From Streptomyces sp. Je 1-369 (GTDB lineage: Bacteria; Actinomycetota; Actinomycetes; Streptomycetales; Streptomycetaceae), in the NCBI RefSeq assembly GCF_026810505.1, contig NZ_CP101750.1, positions 339,448 to 403,447 of the forward strand: DNA of 64,000 bases, given 5' to 3'. Made by a program: the position numbers and the translations under genes. The notes below the pieces were generated by a model that was given only the letters and a program-made list of their open reading frames with translations, was not told where the DNA came from and searched no databases. This document shows, one piece after another, positions 1-7,833 of the stretch; within the stretch, counting starts at the first letter, position 1; each line of letters starts with the position of its first letter.

Positions 1-510
1 CGGCTCCGCACCGATGAAGTGCGGCGTCACCCGGACACTGTCCGCCGTGACCAGAACGTGTACGGCGAGGTGGTGACCGTTCATCCGCCAGGCCCAGGGG
101 GCCTCGCCGTCGGGGTCGCCGAACAGCCGCAGCCAGTAGCGGTCGGGGACTCCCGCGGCACCGGCCGTGGCGCGGCGGTGCCGCTCCACCTCGATCGCGC
201 CGCGCGCCAGCTCCGCTCCCGTCGCGCTGTGCGCCGCGGAGAGCAACCCGTCGACCGCGGCGCGCTGTCCTGCGTCGAGTCCCTCGGTGGACAGCCCCGG
301 ACGCGAACCCGGCAGGTACGTCCACTCGCGCAACTCGGGCGCGTCCAGCCGACTGGGGCCCGTACGCAACGCACGTACCTGCTCCGGATCCAGGACGGAC
401 AGGAACGCGTGCGCGGCGTTCCGCATGGCCGCGGCGGTCGCCGCAGCCTTTGCTTTCGTCGCTCCCTTTGCCGCCGCCTTCGCCGTCGTCGCCCAGGGTT
501 CCCCGTCCAC
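1..510 (-). CDS. DUF3500 family protein, 3' end cut by window edge
   Basis: The first 170 codons are present and the C-terminus runs off the left edge. A GTG start at 510 has a strong GGAGGAGA ribosome-binding site just upstream; an ATG at 426 is the alternative start but lacks one. An Ala/Lys-rich N-terminal stretch leads into a region containing MRNAARAFLSVLDPEQ and, further on, YWLRLFGDPDGEAPWAWR followed by NGHHLAVHVLV, which is the signature I associate with the DUF3500 family. Members are cytoplasmic proteins of unknown biochemical function. The upstream gene is divergent. Family assignment is from memory of the motif; no function is claimed. Confidence 0.8.
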   Translation of the reverse strand, partial: MDGEPWATTAKAAAKGATKAKAAATAAAMRNAAHAFLSVLDPEQVRALRTGPSRLDAPELREWTYLPGSRPGLSTEGLDAGQRAAVDGLLSAAHSATGAELARGAIEVERHRRATAGAAGVPDRYWLRLFGDPDGEAPWAWRMNGHHLAVHVLVTADSVRVTPHFIGAEP

Positions 511-721
511 CGTGTCTCCTCCACCTCGCCCGACGTGCGCGTACGTGCGTGTACGCGGGGCAATGTCGCCCCTGGGACCCATGGTGCGTCATCCGGCGGC
601 GCCGGGCCTCGCTCTCCGGCCGCGGACCTCGTGCCCGTGGGTACCGGCGGGCCGGGCATGATGTGCGGCACAGGGCGGCGATCCGTCGCCTCGGTCGAGG
701 AACGTCCGAGAGGCGGCCGGT

Positions 722-1237
722 GTGTTCGTCCTGCTCATGTACGGTGCGATGCTCGCCGCACCCCTTTGGGCCATCGCGGTCGTGGTCAAGCTGGTGTCGG
801 TGGCCCTGCCCGGGCGCCGACCCGACTGGGCCCGGGACCTGCTCGGCTGGAGCTCGGGCATGGCGGCGGTCGGTGCTGTCATCACGTACGCGATCGGGCT
901 CGGCTCGGTCCAGTGGCACGCGAGCGAGGCCGAGTCCGGCGCGGGGTCGTCCCCGGCCGTTCCCTGCCGTTCGCTCCCGCCCGACGCCCTCGACCGGCTC
1001 GCCGGGCACGAACCGTCCTACGTTCCGCTGGGTTTCGACTGCCTGCTGGACGACGGGAGCGTCGTCGCGGGGAGCGGCTCCTACACCTTGCTGAACGCTG
1101 CGGCGGCCGCCTTCGCCCTCGCAGCGGTGGTGGCGCTCATCGCGGTGGGATTCGTGGACGAGTACCGCGCCAGGGCGGCCCGGCGAAGGGGTGTCCTGGA
1201 GGGGGAGGCTGAGAGTACGGGCGAACTTTCGGCGTGA
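722..1237 (+). CDS. small membrane protein of unknown function
   Basis: This 171-residue protein has three hydrophobic stretches: roughly residues 5-28, 40-60 and 122-148. A polar loop of about 60 residues between the second and third holds two cysteines (near PCRSL and FDCLL), which would suit a disulfide if the loop lies outside. The C-terminus is short, basic then acidic. The GTG start at 722 is preceded by a GAGAGGCGG stretch; an ATG at 737 would shorten it by five residues. It stands alone, divergent from the DUF3500 gene. I do not recognise the family. Confidence 0.6.
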   Translation: MFVLLMYGAMLAAPLWAIAVVVKLVSVALPGRRPDWARDLLGWSSGMAAVGAVITYAIGLGSVQWHASEAESGAGSSPAVPCRSLPPDALDRLAGHEPSYVPLGFDCLLDDGSVVAGSGSYTLLNAAAAAFALAAVVALIAVGFVDEYRARAARRRGVLEGEAESTGELSA

Positions 1238-1252
1238 CGCGGGTCGCGTGAC

Positions 1253-1270
1253 GGGGGGGGGCGGGGGGGG
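1253..1270. repeat. G9-C-G8 homopolymer tract
   Basis: Nine G residues, one C, then eight G residues lie between two + strand genes. It could form a G-quadruplex on the + strand or simply reflect slippage; such runs are also common places for assembly length errors. Confidence 0.8.
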
Positions 1271-1342
1271 ACGGGTCCCAGCCGATGCGGACCACGTACA
1301 AGATCTTGAGACCACGAGCAGCCCATGGCAGGCTCATGCCGC

Positions 1343-1939
1343 ATGATCGATGAGTTCGCGAAGGACAACCTGCACGGCAGACTGCGGCGGGACCGCGAGG
1401 CGCTGCTCTGGAAACTCGACGGCTTGTCCGAGTACGACACCCGCCGACCTTTGACGGCGACCGGGACCAACCTCCTCGGCCTGGTCAAACACGTGGCCAC
1501 CGTCGAGGCCCGGTACTTCGGCGAGGTCTTCGACCGCCCCTCCCCGGAACCACTCCCCCGCTGGCAGGACTCCGACGGCAGCGATCTGTGGGCAGCCGAG
1601 GACGAGACCCGCGACCAGATCATCGGGTTCTACCGGCGCACGTGGGAGCACTCCGACGCGACGATCAACGCGCTTCCCCTCGACGCCCCCGGCCACGTGC
1701 CGTGGTGGTCGGAGCCTCGTCCCAACACGAACCTGTTCGCCATCCTGGTCCATGTCCTCGGCGAGTCCAACCGGCATGCCGGGCACGCCGACATCCTGCG
1801 CGAGGGCCTCGACGGCCGGGCCGGGATGCGCCCCGAACACGGGACGCGGATCGACGAGGAAGCCCGAGCAGCCCACTGCGCGAAGATCGAGCAGGCGGCC
1901 AGGACGATCGCTAAGTCGACCGCACCAGTCAAGGCTTAG
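1343..1939 (+). CDS. DinB/DUF664 family protein
   Basis: The 198-residue protein matches the DUF664 branch of the DinB four-helix-bundle superfamily, which includes mycothiol-dependent transferases. Visible marks are MIDEFAKDNLHGRLRR at the N-terminus, LLGLVKHVATVEARYF in the first third, and HVLGESNRHAGHADILRE near the C-terminus; the histidines of the first segment and of RHAGH are the expected metal ligands. An ATG at 1325 would add six residues, but the conserved family start fits 1343. It is monocistronic by spacing. Whether it uses mycothiol is family inference, not shown here. Confidence 0.85.
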   Translation: MIDEFAKDNLHGRLRRDREALLWKLDGLSEYDTRRPLTATGTNLLGLVKHVATVEARYFGEVFDRPSPEPLPRWQDSDGSDLWAAEDETRDQIIGFYRRTWEHSDATINALPLDAPGHVPWWSEPRPNTNLFAILVHVLGESNRHAGHADILREGLDGRAGMRPEHGTRIDEEARAAHCAKIEQAARTIAKSTAPVKA

Positions 1940-1991
1940 AGTTACCCCCTCGTTCAGCCCCTCGTTCACCCCTCTCGTTCAGCCCCCTCGT

Positions 1992-2006
1992 TTACCTGAG
2001 AGGTAA
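1992..2006. promoter_or_regulatory. palindrome upstream of the NTF2-like gene
   Basis: TTACCT-GAG-AGGTAA is a perfect 6-bp inverted repeat with a 3-bp centre, about 80 bases before the start at 2087. Just before it lie four degenerate copies of a CCCTCGTTCA-like word (1945-1990). The size and symmetry suit a dimeric wHTH repressor site; no regulator gene is adjacent, so the binding protein is unknown. Confidence 0.45.
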
Positions 2007-2086
2007 TCGACCGCGCCGCGGCCGAGCGGCAGTCTTGAGTCATCGAACCGCAAGATGACAACCACCTCACAGGAGGCTGCCCCGCC

Positions 2087-2470
2087 ATGACCGCACACGA
2101 CACCGCCGCATACGAGACCGCCGTCGCCCGCTACTTCGAGGCCTGGAACGCGGAGGGCACCGAGAACATCGACAAGGCCGTGGCCGCCGCGTGGACCGAG
2201 GACGGCAGTTACACGGACCCGCTGGCCGACGCCTCCGGGCACGGGGGCGTCGCCGCCGTGATCAACGGGGCCCACGAGCAGTTCCCCGGTTTCCGGTTCC
2301 GCCGGACCGGCACGGTCGATGGGCACCACGACATCGCGCGCTTCGCTTGGGAGTTGGTGTCGGCCGCGGACGGGTCCGCGCCCGTCGCCGGATTCGACGT
2401 CATCACGCTGGCCGACGACGGCCGGATCCGTACCGTGCATGGGTTCCTGGACCGCGTCCCCACGGCCTGA
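2087..2470 (+). CDS. NTF2-like / SnoaL-like protein
   Basis: This 127-residue protein has the layout of a single-domain NTF2-like fold: an N-terminal helix (AVARYFEAWN), acidic WTEDGSYTDPLA, a middle strand segment HGGVAAVINGAHEQFPGFRF, and paired strands ending in GRIRTVHGFLDRV. Such proteins act as small polyketide-type cyclases, isomerases or ligand binders; nothing here fixes a substrate. AGGAGG lies nine bases before the ATG, a good ribosome-binding site. A palindromic site lies upstream. It converges on the FGE-like gene with 43 bases between stops. Confidence 0.8.
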   Translation: MTAHDTAAYETAVARYFEAWNAEGTENIDKAVAAAWTEDGSYTDPLADASGHGGVAAVINGAHEQFPGFRFRRTGTVDGHHDIARFAWELVSAADGSAPVAGFDVITLADDGRIRTVHGFLDRVPTA

Positions 2471-2513
2471 ACCGGGAAGGGGAGAACTGCCGCGACAACG
2501 GCCGCGACCTGGA

Positions 2514-3185
2514 TCAGCACACGGGGAAACGTGCGATGCGGAATCCCACGTCGTCGACCTGGAAGGTCGGGTGACTGCGGCGGCGCGCGGAGGCCCGGCA
2601 GCTCCAGTGCTCGTCGAACCAGCCTCCGCCGCGCAGCACTCTGTAGGCGCCGTAGACCTCGGCGTCGTACACGTCCCAGCACCAGTCCCAGACGTTGCCG
2701 AGCATGTCGTAAAGACCCCACGAGTTGGGCCGTTTGCTGCCCACGTCGTGGATCTGCTCGTGGGAGTTGCCGCGGTACCAGGCGATCTCGTCAAGAGGCC
2801 CGTAGTGCGGCCCGGTCGTGCCGGCCCGGCAGGCGTGCTCCCATTCGGCTTCGGTCGGCAGCCGGTACCCGTCGGCGGACGTGTCCCAATCGATGCCTTC
2901 GTCGTCGGGGCGGAGTTGATAGGCGGGTGCATACCCGTCGCGCCGGGACAACGCATTGCAGAAGCGGACCGCGTCCCACCAGGAAACGCTGTCGACAGGC
3001 AGCTGGTCCCCCAGGGCGGTGCTTGGACGCAGGCCGGTGACCTGGGCGTACAGCGCCTGGGTGACCGGGAAGGCCGCGAGTTCGCAGGGCGCGAGCTCGA
3101 CCGACCAGCTGCGCTGTGTCCGCCGGTCCGACAGCGTCACCTGTCCTGGCGGCACGGCGATCATCTTTCCCGCGCTCGCGTCCAT
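2514..3185 (-). CDS. FGE/SUMF1-fold protein, catalytic cysteine pair incomplete
   Basis: The 223-residue protein is a single formylglycine-generating-enzyme-like domain. Hallmarks in order are MIAVPPGQVTLSD, FPVTQALYAQV, PVDSVSWWDAVRFCNALS, YRLPTEAEWEHACRAG, and WGLYDMLGNVWDWCWDVY before RVLRGGGW. In true FGE the segment after RGGSW carries two catalytic cysteines; here only the second position (WSC) is a cysteine and the first is Asp. That makes sulfatase activation unlikely and suggests another SUMF1-fold role, as in EgtB- or PvdO-like proteins. No sulfatase gene is nearby. It lies ten bases upstream of the start of the next minus-strand gene's stop. Confidence 0.85.
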   Translation of the reverse strand: MDASAGKMIAVPPGQVTLSDRRTQRSWSVELAPCELAAFPVTQALYAQVTGLRPSTALGDQLPVDSVSWWDAVRFCNALSRRDGYAPAYQLRPDDEGIDWDTSADGYRLPTEAEWEHACRAGTTGPHYGPLDEIAWYRGNSHEQIHDVGSKRPNSWGLYDMLGNVWDWCWDVYDAEVYGAYRVLRGGGWFDEHWSCRASARRRSHPTFQVDDVGFRIARFPVC

Positions 3186-3195
3186 GGACAGGTGA

Positions 3196-4251
3196 TCATA
3201 TCGGTAGCTGTCCTGGACGGCGCTCGGTCAGGAGTGTGAACCCTTGACGGTCGACTGATGCGGCGGTGGCCGAGAGGATGACGACGCCGGTGCCTGTGCT
3301 GCGGTCGAGTCCGAGCCATGACCGGAAGCCGCCGGTGCCGCCGTTGTGCCAGGTGATGGGTCGGCCTTTCACCTGGACTGTGATCCATGCGGCGCCGATG
3401 CGGGCGCCGGCGCCGAGCGGGGCGACCGGATCGAGTGCGGCGATGCCAGGGGCGCTGCCGTCGAGTATCGCCGCTGTCAGGCGGGCCATGCTGGTGATGG
3501 AGGCCCGGATGCCACCTGCCGGTCCGAGCGCCTCACCGGTCCAGGGTTGCCGCGGTCGTCCTCGGCGGCTTCTGCCGTTGAGTGCCTCGGGGCGAAGCTC
3601 GTCGGCTGTCTTGGGGACGTAGAAGCAGTCGAGTTGCAGCGGGGAGGCTATGCGCTGTTGGACGAGCTCTGGGTAGGTCGTCGTGGCGGCGCGGGCGAGG
3701 GCGTGTCCGAGGAGCTCGAATCCGAGGTTGGAGTAGCGGGACCTTGGCGTGCCCAGCGCGACGCCCCGGGCCTGGTCGAGGAGCTGTTCGAGGTTCTCGC
3801 CGTAGGGGTTGGTTCCGTATCGCCACAGGGCGAGGGTGCGCCGCCATGGTCGTGCGGCCTTGGGGAGCCGGGGCAGGCCGGATCGGTGCGTGCTCAGCGA
3901 TCGCAGCGTCACTCGTGCGGCGGGGGCGTCAGCCAGGGGCAGGAGTTCGCCGAGGCTCGTGTCGGGGGTGATCTCGCCTCGGGCGAGGGCGTCGGCGTAC
4001 AGCAGCCCGGTGACGGCCTTCGCGATCGAGCCGATCTCGAAGTCGGAGGCGGAGACGGGTGCGGGGGCGGAGTCGGAGGCGGCGTCAGAGTGGGCGTCAC
4101 AGTCGGCGTCGGCGTCGGCGTCGGTTCCGCGGCTCGCCACGCGCATGCCCGCAGGCGTGACCACGGCCGCCGCGGCGACCGGGTGGCGCGGGCCCAACAG
4201 TTCGCCGAGCCTGGTGACGAGTTGCTGGTCACCGTCTAACCCGGCGGTCAT
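3196..4251 (-). CDS. serine beta-lactamase-family hydrolase
   Basis: This 351-residue protein belongs to the class C beta-lactamase/penicillin-binding-protein superfamily. It shows the nucleophile motif S-I-A-K in FEIGSIAKAVTGLL, the YSN triad in SRYSNLGFELLGHAL, and H-N-G in WHNGGTGGFRS near the C-terminus. No signal peptide is evident, so it may act in the cytoplasm as an esterase or peptidase. An Asp/Ala/Ser-rich insertion (about residues 44-66, encoded by tandem GTCGGC units) sits just before the SxxK motif. Its ATG overlaps the stop of the upstream HTH gene (ATGA), so the pair is translationally coupled. Confidence 0.85.
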   Translation of the reverse strand: MTAGLDGDQQLVTRLGELLGPRHPVAAAAVVTPAGMRVASRGTDADADADCDAHSDAASDSAPAPVSASDFEIGSIAKAVTGLLYADALARGEITPDTSLGELLPLADAPAARVTLRSLSTHRSGLPRLPKAARPWRRTLALWRYGTNPYGENLEQLLDQARGVALGTPRSRYSNLGFELLGHALARAATTTYPELVQQRIASPLQLDCFYVPKTADELRPEALNGRSRRGRPRQPWTGEALGPAGGIRASITSMARLTAAILDGSAPGIAALDPVAPLGAGARIGAAWITVQVKGRPITWHNGGTGGFRSWLGLDRSTGTGVVILSATAASVDRQGFTLLTERRPGQLPI

Positions 4252-4484
4252 GACCGACCGCCGAACAGGCCGCGACCGGCGTACTTCTTGTGGACCGCCT
4301 GTTTCGAGACACCCAGGACGGCGGCGATTTGCGGCCACGTAGCCCCGTTGTTGCGAGCTCGGCGCACCAGCACCGCTTCGATGCGTTCCGTCTCGACGCG
4401 GAGTCGCGCCACGGCGCCGAGCCCCACCAATGGGTCGTGGTCGGCCGTCGATGCCGCGAGTTCGGTCAACTGTTCCACATCCAT
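4248..4484 (-). CDS. small helix-turn-helix regulator
   Basis: The 78-residue protein has an N-terminal acidic helix and a C-terminal HTH reading ATWPQIAAVLGVSKQAVHKK, typical of small Streptomyces DNA-binding proteins. It is followed by and overlaps the beta-lactamase-family gene, so it is probably the local regulator of that gene. Two palindromes lie immediately upstream of its start codon, the nearer only two bases away, which suggests autorepression. The short C-terminal tail is basic (RGLFGGRS). No sensor domain is present, so the signal is unknown. Confidence 0.8.
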   Translation of the reverse strand: MDVEQLTELAASTADHDPLVGLGAVARLRVETERIEAVLVRRARNNGATWPQIAAVLGVSKQAVHKKYAGRGLFGGRS

Positions 4485-4486
4485 GG

Positions 4487-4502
4487 GTCAACCGTAGTTG
4501 AC
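4487..4502. promoter_or_regulatory. operator-like palindrome 1, HTH/beta-lactamase operon
   Basis: GTCAACCGTAGTTGAC is a perfect inverted repeat (GTCAAC/GTTGAC arms, CGTA centre) two bases upstream of the HTH start codon on the minus strand. With the second copy it shares the half-site GTCAAC/GTTGAC, as expected for one dimeric regulator binding twice. Confidence 0.65.
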
Positions 4503-4514
4503 TGCCAGACGAAT

Positions 4515-4532
4515 CGTCAACCAAGGTTGACG
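4515..4532. promoter_or_regulatory. operator-like palindrome 2, HTH/beta-lactamase operon
   Basis: CGTCAACCAAGGTTGACG has perfect 8-bp arms with an AA centre. Its centre is about 29 bp from that of the first palindrome, near three helical turns, so two dimers could bind the same face of DNA. The divergent gene begins at 4642, leaving the two sites to serve mainly the HTH operon. Confidence 0.65.
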
Positions 4533-4641
4533 GACCCGCACTCTGGCACAGGTGGCATCGGAGGACGGGATGATGGCTGTTATGGGGTCCTGGCCCGTGC
4601 ATCCGTAGCCCCACGCGGCACCCGATTGGTAACGTTCGGAC

Positions 4642-4971
4642 ATGGAGACGAGTCTGGGCAAGGGCGACGGTTGTGAACTGCCCGCCACAGCTGTCTACTG
4701 GCTCACCGACGATCCGCAACCAGGCCTGATCCTGGTGGAGTTTGCCGACGCTTACGACCGCCCTCACCAACTGGTGGGCAAGACGGCCTACTTCGGCGGA
4801 GATCTCGACTCGACCTCGCCCTATCCATGTCCGACCAGTATCCAGTGCACGATCGAAGAGGTCACCGACGACATCGCCACGGTGAGCACGTGGTGGTTGG
4901 AGGGTGGCCCCAACGACACACGTTTCGTCTTTGACGTCTGGTTGGACACTCTCGGGCCAACTACTGGCTGA
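4642..4971 (+). CDS. conserved hypothetical protein, 109 residues
   Basis: The protein is small, acidic and without signal or membrane segment. Recognisable text is PATAVYWLTDDPQPGLILVEF, followed by DRPHQLVGKTAYFGGDL and a C-terminal strand-rich region with VSTWWLEGG. It resembles short beta-sheet hypotheticals of Streptomyces; I know no function. A TAACGT hexamer ends eight bases before the ATG, so the mRNA may be leaderless. The 3' end overlaps the convergent MerR gene by eleven bases. Confidence 0.65.
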   Translation: METSLGKGDGCELPATAVYWLTDDPQPGLILVEFADAYDRPHQLVGKTAYFGGDLDSTSPYPCPTSIQCTIEEVTDDIATVSTWWLEGGPNDTRFVFDVWLDTLGPTTG

Positions 4972-5839
4972 GGCAGTGGCCAACAAGGGCAGGCACGCGC
5001 TCGAGTTTGGTCCAGCCCGTCCAGCCGCGCTTCGTCAGCAGCTCGATCAGCCGCCGGGTCGGCGGCAGGGTCTCGTACACATGTGCGTCCAGGAGCTCGG
5101 CGAGCAGTGGCTCGATGCCGGTGTCGTCGACTTGCGACTCGCCCTGCTCGTCGGCCAACTGTGTGACGCAGGCGGCCAACTTGTCCGCCAGTTCGGCCAG
5201 CCGTGGGTCGTCCTCGGCGCGGTCGAGTGCACGGTCCTCTGCCCGGTCGGACCCGCGGTCGGTTGCTCGGTCGGGTGCTCGGCCAGGTGCGCGGGCAGGT
5301 GCGCGGGCGAGGACCTCGCTCAGAGTTACGTAGAAGTCGACGATCTGCGGGTCGGCGATCTGCTCCCGCTTGCGTGCCATCCACTCCGGAATGCGCTCGG
5401 GCGAGCGCGCGGCCAGCGGGATCCAGTTGTCGCGCTCGACCTGAACGATACGTTCGTCGATACCGAGCGCCCGCAGCCGGTCGAGGTACGCGACCACCTC
5501 ACGGGGCAGTGCCAGGCTGTCTCCCGCGGCGAGGCGGGCGATCCGCTCGCGGTGTCGCTGCCGCTCCCGCATCTCAGCCCGCAGCCGCTCGTCGATGTCC
5601 ACGATGGCCGCGGCGAACTCCTCCTCGTCCGCCTGCAGCAGCTCGCGCACGCGCGCCAGCGGCACCCCGGCCTCGGCCAGGGTTCGAATCCTGAGCAACT
5701 CGACCACGGCGCCGGCGCCGTACCTCCGATAGCCGGAGTGGTCACGCTCTGGTTCCGGCAGCAGCCCCCTGGCGTGGTAGTGCCGCACCGCACGTACCGT
5801 CACTCCGGCATACGACGCCAGCTCGCCGATGGTCAGCAT
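4961..5839 (-). CDS. MerR family transcriptional regulator
   Basis: This 292-residue protein opens with a classic MerR winged helix: MLTIGELASYAGVTVRAVRHY then GLLPEPERDHSGYRRYG, followed by a long helix with LAEAGVPLARVRELLQAD. The remaining two thirds are a helical effector region interrupted near residues 180-212 by a degenerate arginine/proline/aspartate repeat (RAPARAPGRAPDRATDRGSD), encoded by a tandem repeat. It is the last gene of the ABC exporter operon, 12 bases after the permease, so it most likely senses the exported compound and controls the operon promoter at 7625-7657. Confidence 0.9.
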   Translation of the reverse strand: MLTIGELASYAGVTVRAVRHYHARGLLPEPERDHSGYRRYGAGAVVELLRIRTLAEAGVPLARVRELLQADEEEFAAAIVDIDERLRAEMRERQRHRERIARLAAGDSLALPREVVAYLDRLRALGIDERIVQVERDNWIPLAARSPERIPEWMARKREQIADPQIVDFYVTLSEVLARAPARAPGRAPDRATDRGSDRAEDRALDRAEDDPRLAELADKLAACVTQLADEQGESQVDDTGIEPLLAELLDAHVYETLPPTRRLIELLTKRGWTGWTKLERVPALVGHCLSQ

Positions 5840-5851
5840 CAGAGCAGTCTC

Positions 5852-6646
5852 CTAGTTCGCAGCCCGGGTCCGGTAGAGATGCCGCGACCAGAGGTAGCCG
5901 AGCAGCCCGGTCACCACACACCAGCCGATGGCCCGGAACACGTCCGAACCGATGGGCGATCCGGACAGCAAACCGCGGAGGGCGTCGATGATCGGCGTGA
6001 ACGGCTGGTACTCGGCGAACCACCGCAGTCCGGTCGGCATCGACTCCACCGGCACGAATCCGCTGCCCACGAACGGCAGCATGATGAAGATCATCGGCCA
6101 GTTGCTCGCGGCCTCCGGGCTCGGGCAGGCCAGCCCCAGCGCCACGGTGAACCAGGTCATCGCGAACGACAGAAGCGCAAGCAGACCGATCAGGCCCAAC
6201 CACTGCATCGCTGTGGCGGCGCTCTCCAGACCGAGCAGGAACGCGACGCCCGATACCGTGGCGAGTGCCAGCGCGGTCTGGACCATCGCGCCCAGCACGT
6301 GGCCGGTGAGCACCGAGACCTTGGCGATGGCCATGGTCCGGAACCGGTCGATGATGCCGCCCGTCATGTCGGTGGCGACCGAGACGGCGGTGCTGATGGA
6401 CACGCTTGCCACCGTCATCACCAAGATGCCGGGAGTGATGAACGTCAGGTAGTCGCCGCGGTCCCCCGCCGGGGTTCCGGGCAGGCGGGAGCCCATCGTG
6501 CCGCCGAAGACGTAGACGAACAGCAGCAGGAACAGCAGCGGCAGTCCGATCAGCATCAGCGTCTGGGACGGGTACCGGGCCATGTGCTTCAGATTGCGGC
6601 GCAGCATGGTCGCCGAATCGCGGACGGCGTGAGGCGCGGTACTCAT
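5852..6646 (-). CDS. ABC-2 type transporter permease (DrrB-like)
   Basis: The 264-residue protein has about six membrane segments: near residues 32-52 (TLMLIGLPLLFLLLFVYVFG), 67-90, 115-140, 148-170, 178-200 and 235-255. The layout and the cytoplasmic N-terminus fit ABC-2 permeases of the daunorubicin-resistance DrrB type, which dimerise and export lipophilic compounds with one separate ATPase. Its ATG overlaps the stop codon of the ATPase gene (ATGA), so the two subunits are made together. Substrate is not deducible from sequence. Confidence 0.9.
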   Translation of the reverse strand: MSTAPHAVRDSATMLRRNLKHMARYPSQTLMLIGLPLLFLLLFVYVFGGTMGSRLPGTPAGDRGDYLTFITPGILVMTVASVSISTAVSVATDMTGGIIDRFRTMAIAKVSVLTGHVLGAMVQTALALATVSGVAFLLGLESAATAMQWLGLIGLLALLSFAMTWFTVALGLACPSPEAASNWPMIFIMLPFVGSGFVPVESMPTGLRWFAEYQPFTPIIDALRGLLSGSPIGSDVFRAIGWCVVTGLLGYLWSRHLYRTRAAN

Positions 6647-7617
6647 GCGGCAGGCACCTCCGCGGAAGACTCGTCGGGGGTGGGGTGGACGGCAGTGGAG
6701 TGGTCGGTGAGAGCGAGGAACACGTCGTCCAGGTCCACGGTGTGCACGGCGAGCCCGGTGACCGCGTCGTCATCGACGTCGGCCAACAGCCGTCGAAGCG
6801 TGGTGAGGCTGCCGTCGTGCGGCAGCCTCAGGGTCAGCGCCGCGGCGTTCACGTTCGCCTCGGGGAACTGGCGTGCCAACTCGGCAAGCCGTTCACTGTC
6901 AGCGGCCTGAAGCTGGAGGTGACCGCCGGGGACCAGCCGCTTCAGCTCGGCGGCGGTGCCCTCGGCGACCAGCCGGCCCCCGTCGAGCACACCGATCCGG
7001 TCGGCGAGTTGGTCGGCCTCCTCCAGGTACTGGGTGGTGAGGAAGACGGTGACCCCGTCGGCCACCAGCTCCCGCACGATCCCCCACAGGTCACGGCGGC
7101 TGCGCGGATCGAGGCCTGTGGTCGGCTCGTCGAGGAAGATCAGCCGCGGCCCTGTCACCAGGGTCATGGCCAGGTCGAGCCGCCGCTTCATGCCGCCGGA
7201 GTACGTCACCGCGCGCCGGTCGGCGGAGTCGGCCAGTCGGAAGCGCTCCAGCAGTTGCCCCACTGTGCTCCGCGCACGGCGCCGGTCGAGGTGTCCGAGG
7301 TCGGCCATCAACCGAAGATTCTCCCGCCCGGTCAGCAGCTCGTCCACAGCGGAGAACTGCCCGGTCACTCCGATCGACTTACGCACCTGATCTGCCTCGC
7401 GGCGTATGTCGTACGTGGCGACTCGCGCCTCACCGGCGTCTGCGGGGAGCAAGGTGGACAGGATCCGGACTGTGGTGGTCTTGCCGGCCCCGTTGGGTCC
7501 GAGCAGGGCGTAGACGGTGCCTGTGGCGACGGTCAGGTCGACTCCGGCCACCACCTCGTGGTCACCGTACGACTTGCGTAGCCCGGTGACCTCGATCGCA
7601 TTGGTTCTCGTCGTCAT
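6643..7617 (-). CDS. ABC transporter ATP-binding protein (DrrA-like)
   Basis: The 324-residue protein carries Walker A GPNGAGKTTT, signature YSGGMKRRLDLA, Walker B LIFLDEPTTGLD and a switch histidine replaced by glutamine in VFLTTQYLEEA, which is usual in DrrA-type exporters. A C-terminal extension of about 100 residues ending in DVFLALT matches the DrrA regulatory tail. The start at 7617 places the ATG at the predicted transcription start, giving a leaderless mRNA; the frame is open to 7656 but that would put the promoter inside the gene. It forms an operon with the permease and MerR genes. Confidence 0.92.
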   Translation of the reverse strand: MTTRTNAIEVTGLRKSYGDHEVVAGVDLTVATGTVYALLGPNGAGKTTTVRILSTLLPADAGEARVATYDIRREADQVRKSIGVTGQFSAVDELLTGRENLRLMADLGHLDRRRARSTVGQLLERFRLADSADRRAVTYSGGMKRRLDLAMTLVTGPRLIFLDEPTTGLDPRSRRDLWGIVRELVADGVTVFLTTQYLEEADQLADRIGVLDGGRLVAEGTAAELKRLVPGGHLQLQAADSERLAELARQFPEANVNAAALTLRLPHDGSLTTLRRLLADVDDDAVTGLAVHTVDLDDVFLALTDHSTAVHPTPDESSAEVPAA

Positions 7618-7624
7618 GCCGACC

Positions 7625-7657
7625 ATGCTGGAAGGTTGTCCCTGCGTCAGGGTCAAC
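7625..7657 (-). promoter_or_regulatory. MerR-type promoter/operator of the ABC exporter operon
   Basis: On the minus strand TTGACC (7651-7656) is a good -35, and CAGCAT (7625-7630) a fair -10, with a 20-bp spacer. The spacer is over-long, as in promoters activated by MerR proteins that untwist DNA. A 10-bp inverted repeat with one mismatch, GTTGACCCTG/CAGGGACAAC around ACG (7635-7657), covers the -35 and spacer. Transcription would begin at about 7617-7618, the start codon of the ATPase gene. Confidence 0.65.
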
Positions 7658-7833
7658 CGGAGCGGCTACGCGTACGCTCCGGGCCGATCCTCGTGCGGCA
7701 CCAGCGCAACTCGTTCGACGGGGACACAGGGTGCTCCCAGGTGCCCGATGCCGCATACGGCTGCTGCCGTCCGGCTCGAGTGGCTACGCTTTGCAAGCAG
7801 CCGTCCTCAGCCGTTGCCGGGAGGTGTGCACAG

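Noticed and set aside
4252..4986. Upstream extension of the beta-lactamase frame
   Set aside because: It covers the HTH gene and both palindromes; the ATGA overlap at 4248-4251 gives the start.
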